Below the pieces are notes generated by a model. The model did no database searches. It was given only the letters and a program-made list of their open reading frames with translations, and was not told the origin of the DNA. From Chara braunii (lineage: Eukaryota; Streptophyta; Charophyceae; Charales; Characeae), in contig BFEA01000844.1 in NCBI GenBank assembly GCA_003427395.1, forward strand, positions 167,929 through 188,119: a stretch of DNA of 20,191 bases, in the 5' to 3' direction. Positions 9,201 through 17,964 of the stretch are shown here, one piece after another (the first letter of the stretch is position 1; each line of letters opens with the position of its first letter). The translations under genes and the position numbers were made by a program.

Positions 9201-11956
9201 TTTGTGTTTTTTAAGGATATAGTGGCCACTGCAGCCCCTAACATAATTGTATCCGTATGATTCATGACAATTTGAACTGCTGGTCTTTCCATCAACAGTT
9301 ACATGCACGTGTTGGGCCATTCATACCCTTGGCTGAGATTGAGCTGGCATGTTACCTGTTGATTTTTCGCTCTCTCCCGGTCCTTTGGAATGAGGAACCT
9401 AGGAATGTCTAGTCAACCTCATCACAGGTTTATTTTCAGTTTTGAATTTCCGAACTGCGAGCATCTGTGACTGTCGTGCTTTTGTGGAGTGACTGAGGTA
9501 CACGACAGTGATCCTCATGATGACCTCTTTTCTCTTTTTTTTCTTCTGAAGGCCCGTGAAGGGGATGAAGTCGAAATGATTGTATACATCAGTATTTAAG
9601 CTCATGATCTATATAGCAACAGTTATACATGCACACTTTTCAGCCCTCGACGCTGGGTATCAATCCAGTGTCATGGAGCTAAACGTTTTTTTTTGTTGCT
9701 GCTGTTGAATTGATGGGCTGTTGTCTGTTTTGTCAGGAGCAATGTCGCCCATGCCGAGGCAAAGGGACTGTTCCAGTCAATCGCACTATTGATGTCGACA
9801 TACCAGCAGGTGAGCTGGCAGTGCAGCAGCTTTTTTTTGAACTGTAGGTGGTAGAGGAGTGTAGGTTCCATATTCCTGTGCGTTGGTCTTCTTCTTCTTC
9901 TTCTTTTTTTTTTTTTTACACCCTGGGGCCTGGGGGTTGGTCTGCAAACGCTTTTTTTTTTTGTGAAGATTGTACACAGACTGTCATGTTGGCGAATCAT
10001 CCCTAGAGTTCGCAAGTCACCATGAATTATGAACTTACGATGTGACTTCACATGGTTTGATCTCTTGCCCTCTGTCAGCTTTCTCCATTGCGTGATTCTT
10101 GCAAGGAATATGAGCGAGAGCGATAGGCAGAAAACCAAGTTGCAAAATCATGAAGTAGTCCAGACAGTCGTGTACCAAGCAAAGAGCACAAATGCACCAA
10201 GATACCATCCAAATAAAAGCAGTACAATGAACTCATGTGCCAATGTCAACGCTCTCTGGCCACACCAACACAGTATCCAATGTTGCCCCTACAGTCTGGC
10301 GCCCAGCGCTCAGCCTACACTACTCAGCCTATCTATCCTATCTAGGTTCATGCAACAGGATCACTTCGATGTTGAAGACCAATGTACGTGACGTCAACAC
10401 CAATGCAGACCGCCAAGGTACACCATTGCGGGATTGTGATGAGTCCCCGAACCCGTGTCTTCGCCATGAAAAAGCGATGTCCTATACCCCTAGACGAAAG
10501 GGACGAATGAATGTGCTTGTAGCTCAATTGGATAGAGCACCAAACTACGGATTTGGGGGTTGAGAGTTCAAGTGTTTCCAATATATGGCAAGATAATTCG
10601 AAGAAACTTTTCGAGTTCTTCTGTTCCGAACCAGAGCCGGTAATATATTTTACTACAATTCCCATATTTACGATCTCTTTGAATGGGTCCCACATGTGTG
10701 TAAACATTCCAAACAACTTCTAAATAATGAGCTAAAAGTTTCACAGAATCTTCGTCAAAACCATCAGTACATAAGACTCCCTTTCACCCGAAGGTCCGTT
10801 TCTCCTTGGGGAAAACCAACCAAAGGTGGATTTAAAACAGTAGTCCACTCATAATAAATTCAATTCAATTGCAAAGCTTCTTAGATAATCCTATCCCAAA
10901 TCCCAAATCCCAAATCCAAAATACTGTGTTCAAGAACACAGTATTTTGGATTTTGGATTTGGGGTTTTGTCGTTCCAATTAGTTGTTCCATCAATCTAGG
11001 GATAATCAGACTTGAACTGATGGCTTCCACCATGTCAAGGTGGCACTCCACCGCCGAGTTATATCCCTCAACAAAGAAAAAAGAAGAATTTTAGGCTCGC
11101 CAGAGTTCAGATGCAAGAGGCGAATAACGGGAGTTGAACCCGTGTTTTCAAATTCACAATCGGACACTTTGACCTATTAAGTTATATTCGTCGTGGTCCC
11201 GACTCGCTGGCGTGCTGCAACCATCTGATTCCCCACTTACGAAAAATGGCAAAAATAGGCCTGGATATTCCCGCCCTCACTTAGGGCAAGCATGGGGTTT
11301 CTGGGGGGCGCAGCCCAGAACACTTGCATGTCTGATAAGGGCCGCGGGAGGGCTCATTCCTCGCATTCTCATCTGTTTGAGAGCTTTTGTCGACATTGGG
11401 ATACTGGTACCGACGGATAAGGCCATGACAACCTTCTCCTCCTGAAAATAATGCCCCAGAGTCATGGCTGGACGGGGTTTGTATACGGTCATGGTGATGT
11501 GCGTTGTGTTTAGGGGAATAAGGTAAAAGCATTTGTCTGTGATCGCTGTCAGATTCGATCAACGAAAGTCGATAGCGCACGTATGATGCCTCGGCTGTGC
11601 AAGATGTGGGGACCACCACCTAAGGATCCCAAGTTCCCAATTGGTTGGAATGTGGGATCCTCCGAAAGTGCAAATGTAGGTTATCCATCATCGAATATAT
11701 TTTAGTCTGCAAAGTCGGAAACCGAAAGATAATTTCTGGTAATCTTGCTTTGTGTCTGATGCGGGCCACCACGATGTGGCCGCCCTTCTGTTTGATTAGC
11801 GCGCATGTTCCAGTGGTTCTGCAGGTATTCCTCCTCGTGCCTGTCTCACCATAACTGTGTTCCTTATTGTGTACACACATGCTTTTTGCTACCCTTGGCA
11901 CTCTTCTTTCGTCTTGATGCCTGGGGGAAGACTGCCATTTTGATTTTTTTGAATGT

Positions 11957-11989
<33 letters not shown>

Positions 11990-12916
11990 TAAGATAAAAA
12001 AAGGTGATGGTATGGAGATGTCATTGTGAAGGTAGTTCAGTACTAATTTGATTTCATTCACGTAATTGAACGGTAATTCTATCTGGATTCGAGCTCGGGT
12101 CTGCATTTCAACAGTTCATGGGTGTTTCCAGCTGAGTTAGGCTTGTGTTTCTGTGTTTGTTTTCTATTATCTATGTACTTGTCGATGTGTGTGCGGTGTT
12201 GTTCACTTGATTTGTGTGTTTGTTTTCTATTGTCTATGTACTTGTTGATGTGTGTGCATCGTTGTTATCTTGTGTCTGCAGGTGTGGACTCAGGAATGGA
12301 CATGCAGCTAGATGGTGAGGGTCACATATTACCGAATGGTCGGCGAGGAGATGTAGTTGTGAGGTTATTGGTGAGTTTATGGTGTTTGCTTAGCAACGGC
12401 CTGTGCATGTTGAGGATTGTAATGATTGAGTTGAAGATTGGCACTTCCGCGGAAGCTTGTCATTGCATTGTGTTAATTCAGAGTTTTGTCTTTTGTGCTG
12501 GGCTACCAGCCAGGCCGCCCGGGTCGCCTTGTTTGACCGGGCAGCGCGGCCGTGCGTGGACCTGCGAAGCGCCCAGCAAAAAAAAAAAAAAAAAAAAAAA
12601 CCTGAAAAAAAGTTAAAAAAACTATGTGAATGAATAATGTGATGCCGAAAAATAAGCTGAACAACTTTTGCCTCTCGGTCACATCGAAATTCTTTACCAA
12701 ATTTGAGTTTTATTTGATTTTTATGTTTTATTTCCTTTTGCCCGGCCAGGCAACTTGCCCCGGGGAACTCTGGTAGCCTAGCTTTTTTGTCCTTTTTTTG
12801 GTTGTCGGAAGTTTTGTACTCCTGTGTGTAAGAGTTCCCTTCTCTTTGTTTTTTTTTTGTTTTTTTCCTTTTTTGATTTTTTTTCCCTTAAGCAATCCTT
12901 CTGCAGGTTCACCTAA

Positions 12917-12959
<43 letters not shown>

Positions 12960-13194
12960 TTCAAAGAACTTCTCACAGCACCCCTAGCAGCAAACCGCCA
13001 CCACGATCCAGACACTTAACACCAGACCATTCAATCAGTAGGAGCGACAGGTGGTGCGAGTTCCCTTATGTTATTCATTTTCTTGAATTACCCTCCCCCC
13101 CTCCCCCCTCTTGTTGCGATACACTGATACTGCAAGAGGTCAGTTACCTTTTTGGCTCATGGCGAGCCTTGTACGCGAGGGATGTGTGTGTATG

Positions 13195-13270
<76 letters not shown>

Positions 13271-16200
13271 GCAAAGGATCCCCTTCACACATATCAGAGG
13301 GCCCATGCAGGCAATCTGAAGTGTCCTGGTAACGATTTAGCAAGGACCTCCAATAAAATCGAGGCAGGCAGTAAATATGAAGTGGAGCACGAGCTGGCTC
13401 AATATATACAGGATTCGTATTCAGGTCTGTGTTTTAGCAGTTATGGGTTGCTCACTTAGCTAGGTCCTCTTGGTCTCTGCACGTGATTCTCAGGGCTTGG
13501 CTGCAGTACTCACCAAATGTGCAGAATTAGAATCTTCTGCTAGAACGCGGAATAATACGAGACACCATATGTTTTGTCTTTTGTGCATGTGGTGAGTAGA
13601 GGCCCTTAGGGCCACTGCAAATGTGCAGAATTGGAATGAATCTTCTGCTAGAACGTGGTATAATACGCCGCGATATGTTTTGTCTTTTGTGTATGTGGTG
13701 AGTAGAGGCCCTTAGGGCGACTGCACGTACTCCTAAGAAAAGAAAAACGAGAAAACAAAAGAAAAACGAGAAAACAGAGAATTAGTGACCCAAAACTGTG
13801 ATGCACAGACCTGAATTCGCATCCAGACCATATATTATCGGCTCACACAGACAAACTGGAAGTCTAATGTCTACCTCTGCTCCACGAGGGGTCCTTGCTA
13901 ATTCGTAGGGGCCTTTTCGAAATGAGTCTGGACACAATTAGGACATGCACACACATGTGCTCAGTGTTGAGGTATGGGTGGCCCTAACATTTTTCCCTCT
14001 TGCAGTTTGATTTTCAGAAGCGAGGGGCATGTTTGGCCACCCCACCCTGTCCTTCTAATTTTTTTATTTTTTTTTGTGGTGATGTCCCGCATTACGTGTG
14101 CGCGCGTGCATGCGCATGCCCTCTGCGCCGCATGTGCCGTGACCCCGCTCACGGGATGCGCCTCAAGTATGCAAAAAACTGGAATGCGGATAGCCCAGCA
14201 TGACAGAAGGTCTAGCAGCGATCCAATCATATGGATCTCATGATTCTGATCTTATCACATAGAAAAAAAATTGCAAAGACATTCTTGTCACTGTTCTGGT
14301 ATTCCACAGCTCATTTGTTCTAAATCTAAAATTTGGTGAGGAAGCTTTAGTTGAGCCCCGAGAACGGGTTTGTGTTGCTGTTCTGACTTTCTTTGATGCG
14401 GGGGCGATTGGGTCTATGTTCTTCTGCAGGTCAAGAAGGACCCAGTTTTTCAAAGGGAGGGTTCCAACATTCATGTGTACGTGACGTTGCCATTTTATCA
14501 GGCGATTTTGGGCGGAAACATTAGCGTACCAACCCTCACAGGCGACGTCTTGCTCAAGGTGAGATACTGTTTAGTCAATAGTAAATGGCCAAAAGCGACA
14601 AGCTAGATGCTTCACATCTGATCTTATCGTCATTCCTTTGGCATGAATGTTTTGTGTCAATCGGGTTCCGATGCAGGTGCAATACATTGGAAGAAAGCGT
14701 GAACTCATGAAGATATGTGGTAGATCCTGTCATGCAGATGATGCACTGCATTTGTCCTTACACAATCCCCGCACTCCCACACACACATACACGGTCGTGC
14801 TTTTTTGTGGAGTTGTGTATATGCGAACATGACAACACACACACGCACACACACAAAAAAAGTGGGTCACCAGCAGCATCAGCTGCTGACTCAGGTCACT
14901 CCGCTTACTTACGAAGTGGCTTTGCCGCATGGTTCACTGGTCACTTACCCGCCCACTGTGGAATGCCAAACGTGAGCACATGCAGCATCAGTCCACACAG
15001 CCACGCGCACTGGGCAAGCCCTTGCCAGTCGGGCGCCTGCTGATGTGGATGCTGCAGTCCTGGCAAACCCTACACCTTCCGTAGCAGGCAACACAAGTGT
15101 TGTCAAGGTGGTTTCAGGGGATGATTGCCACCACCCTGCCATTGTTTCTCCACAGACTGAAGAGCAACTGTAGCCCAGTCCTGAAGGTGACCTATAAGAC
15201 AGAGAGCTCAGTGGTCAAGCTGTGCGAAGGGCTAATCTGTTGTTGCCCCCCTTTCCCCACTGATTCTCCACATGCTGATTCCTCACGTTCAGCAGCGTGC
15301 TCCTCACCTGCATCTTCTGCTTCACCATCTTTTCCACCTACTGGCTCCCCCTCTTCTCCCTCCTCCTCCTCCTCCTCCTCCCCTTCCGTCATCGTCTTCA
15401 TCATCGACACGCTAATGGTCAGATTGGCCGTCACAGGTGCCTCTCTTACGCCAGATGTTTTGAATCTCCGCCGTCGTCTCGCAGACAGCGACCTCGTTTG
15501 TACATGAACAGTATGATCATCTCGCAGGCCCGTGGGAGTCTGAGATCTTCTCATTAGCTCGCAACCTTAGAGATCGACATTGTCGGTCCCAATATGTGCG
15601 AGCCAGGAGCGGCACATACCCACTCCGATGTCCACAATGTTGTGGTGATTTTTGCAGCGCTGGGGGCCTGCCAGTGGACAAGAGACGAGGTGCAGCCATC
15701 TGTGCAGCATTCACACGGGTACCACCACTCTGAGTACAAGTGTGGCTGATCAGCTTCCACTCCTTGCATCTGACCCCCCCATTTCTAATTCACTCTGGCC
15801 CGATTGCTCCTGAACTTCAAATGACAATGATGCACCCTTTCATCATTTGATGGAACCCCGGGCTGGCGATGATCTGTTTCAGAACACTTGCCAGGGCCAA
15901 TGGAGGACGGAGACTGATGAGACTGGAATGAAACTCCCCCTGCAGTGCAGTCTGCTGAGCCAAACGATCTGTGTCCCACAGGGAGGCCACCCTGCGTGGT
16001 ATGCCATTAATGTGTGTTCCCTTGCTTACTATTGCAACAATGCAACCCATATACTGTTTCTGATGTTGCAGACATTGTCCGCGTGATAGAGATGGAGCAC
16101 TGTGTTGTTTGCCCAGAGAAGTGCTGTTTATGGCATTTGTGGGAAGATGACTTGGACTGCGAGCCCGTTTGCAGAATTATGTGCCTGGCCAAGACCCGAG

Positions 16201-17848
16201 TATCCGTGTGGACATCCTGCGTTGCCCGGGTCATTTCAGTGCTATTGCCATACTGGCGGCAGGGTGCACTCACTGCGTAATATTACCTCATACTATCCCC
16301 GAGTGGCGCAGTCCCACTCGGTTTGGCTCGTCAATCAGGAACAGTATGCGGATGTGCGGTCACAATCTCTGCAGCTTCTGGACAACAATCGTACTGACCA
16401 TTCCCCCTCCCATCTACCTTCCCAGGCTCTCTGTCTCTTGCCTGTGCAGGTCAGACGGAGTCTTCCACTGAAGGGGTGAGGAGACCCGTGCATTGGACGG
16501 CAGCTGCGCCATGTCATTGTGTTTGCATGCAGGCACAGTCCCATTGGCATGTGCATGGCATAATCTCTGCTCCAAGCACTATGAAGGGATGGTCACTGCC
16601 AGTCCCTGCCATGAAAACTGCAACTGGTCTCTGCCTTGTAGAAAATCCCTCCCACCCCTTTATTAGTTGCCTCTATGTTGTTGTGGCTCTGGCATGTGAT
16701 CGGTTTAACAACAAAAAGCTAGTAAACATCAGAAAGATGGGTATCAGCATAGAAAGATGTATTGATGTACCAAATTGGCTAATACTAGGAAGGTTATCTA
16801 ATCCTTGGTCCATCGGACCGCATTAAGAAAAAAGGGAAACAATGGAACGTGTTAGTTCATTGCTGGGGCGGGATCTCTCCTGTTGTTCTGGAGTCGTAAG
16901 CGTAATGCATTGTATTTTGGGGGTGCCAATGAATTTGTAGCTCATCAGGGTTGCATGCCTGCTGACAGCCATCCACTGATTTTTTTCCAAATCTGAGTTA
17001 GGGGCTGTACTGCGCTTGCTGAGTACAGCCCAAATCCGCTGAGAAACTTTTGGGGATGCAGGGAGGTAGGGGGGGGGTCTGTGGGTGTATAGGAGGGTTA
17101 TAAGGGGTATTGGGGGGGGGTAATGAGGGTGTTGAAGGGCGATTTGGAGGTGCTGAGGGGTGTATAGGGGTATTGGGGGTGGCTGAGGTAGCTAGATGTG
17201 CCCCTGTAGGGGTGTATAAGGGTATTGAGGGTGGCTGAGGTAGCTAGATGTGCCCCTTCCTCCTACAGATTTTAAGGGTCCCGTATTCCTCATTGCGTGT
17301 AGCTTTTTTTCTGAAGGGCCCCCAGCAGAGAATGTGCAGGGCTCTTATATCCCAGCGGAGACACTCGACGAATTTCGGATGAGCGAGGAGCAGGCCAGCA
17401 ATATATCTTCTGGATCCGAATTCAGGTCTGTGTTCCAGCAGTTATGGGCTACAACTACTTACTTCCGCTCTTTCTTTCTTTCTTTTGTTTTCCTTTTCCT
17501 ACGAGCAGTGGCCCTAAGGGCCTGGCTCCACTCGTAACCACTTGCACAAAAGACAAAACATATGGCGGCGTATGATTCCATGTTCTAGCAGAAGATTCAT
17601 TCTAGTTTTGCACATTTGGTGAGTAGTGGAGGGAAGCCCTGAAAATCACTTGGTGAGTTGGCCTGCTACTGCCCAGATAATCATGTGCTCCGTGCTCCCG
17701 TAACTGCTGAAACACGGACCTGCTGCCCTGCAATGTGTTCGAGAAGTGCCACTTTCGTGGAGAGGACGCCTTTGCTAATTATTTGCAGGGGCCTCTAGGA
17801 TTACCTGCAGGGGTTTTAAGGGCAATTGTTCTCTCTCTCTCTCTCTAT

Positions 17849-17904
<56 letters not shown>

Positions 17905-17916
17905 CACACACACACG

Positions 17917-17964
<48 letters not shown>

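Larger units (their letters stand above)
10443..11192. other. Organelle-derived insertion (NUMT-like)
   Basis: Four organellar-type tRNA sequences and a LAGLIDADG endonuclease fragment lie within 750 bp. The tRNA-Glu, -Arg and -His resemble plant mitochondrial rather than plastid versions; the tRNA-Val resembles plastid trnV-GAC. Deletions, acceptor mismatches and a frameshift show the copy is decaying and not selected. The true ends are not defined; flanks may extend further into 10380-11210. Confidence 0.8.
9810..12281 (+). other. Intron 6 (2472 bp)
   Basis: Between GTGAGC and CTGCAG. Carries the organellar DNA insertion (about 10443-11192), a TTG microsatellite (11957-11987), a tRNA-like repeat (12080-12142) and a 63-bp duplication (12152-12268). 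The stretches 9970-10440 and 11200-11950 show nothing I recognise. Confidence 0.85.
12371..14429 (+). other. Intron 7 (2059 bp)
   Basis: Between GTGAGT and CTGCAG. Holds a structured GC-rich segment with poly-A (12497-12600), the retroposed 18S fragment (12832-13067), a CA microsatellite and foldback copy A (13333-13905). The stretch 13960-14420 shows nothing I recognise. Confidence 0.85.

Noticed and set aside
10513-10586. Functional nuclear tRNA-Arg
   Set aside because: The acceptor and T stems do not pair at the 3' side, and the sequence is of organellar type among other decayed organellar genes.
11864-12106. Minus-strand frame with a poly-Gln run
   Set aside because: The glutamines come from the TTG microsatellite; flanking residues show no protein family and it lies wholly inside intron 6.
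12497-12577. tRNA gene with a 7-bp acceptor (GCTGGGC/GCCCAGC)
   Set aside because: Length is plausible, but there is no recognisable D arm, anticodon arm or TTC-type T loop.
13111-13459. Frames rich in alternating His-Thr or Cys-Val
   Set aside because: They are translations of the CA/TG microsatellite; the same artefact occurs at 3242-3304, 17851-17961 and 20031-20180.
13983-14050. Exon-like stretch after CCCTCTTGCAG
   Set aside because: A good acceptor-like sequence, but exons 7 and 8 join in frame without it and its translation has no DnaJ similarity.
15097-15554. Ser-rich plus-strand and Glu-rich minus-strand frames
   Set aside because: Both result from the TCC repeat and neighbouring biased sequence; no start context, splice logic or homology.
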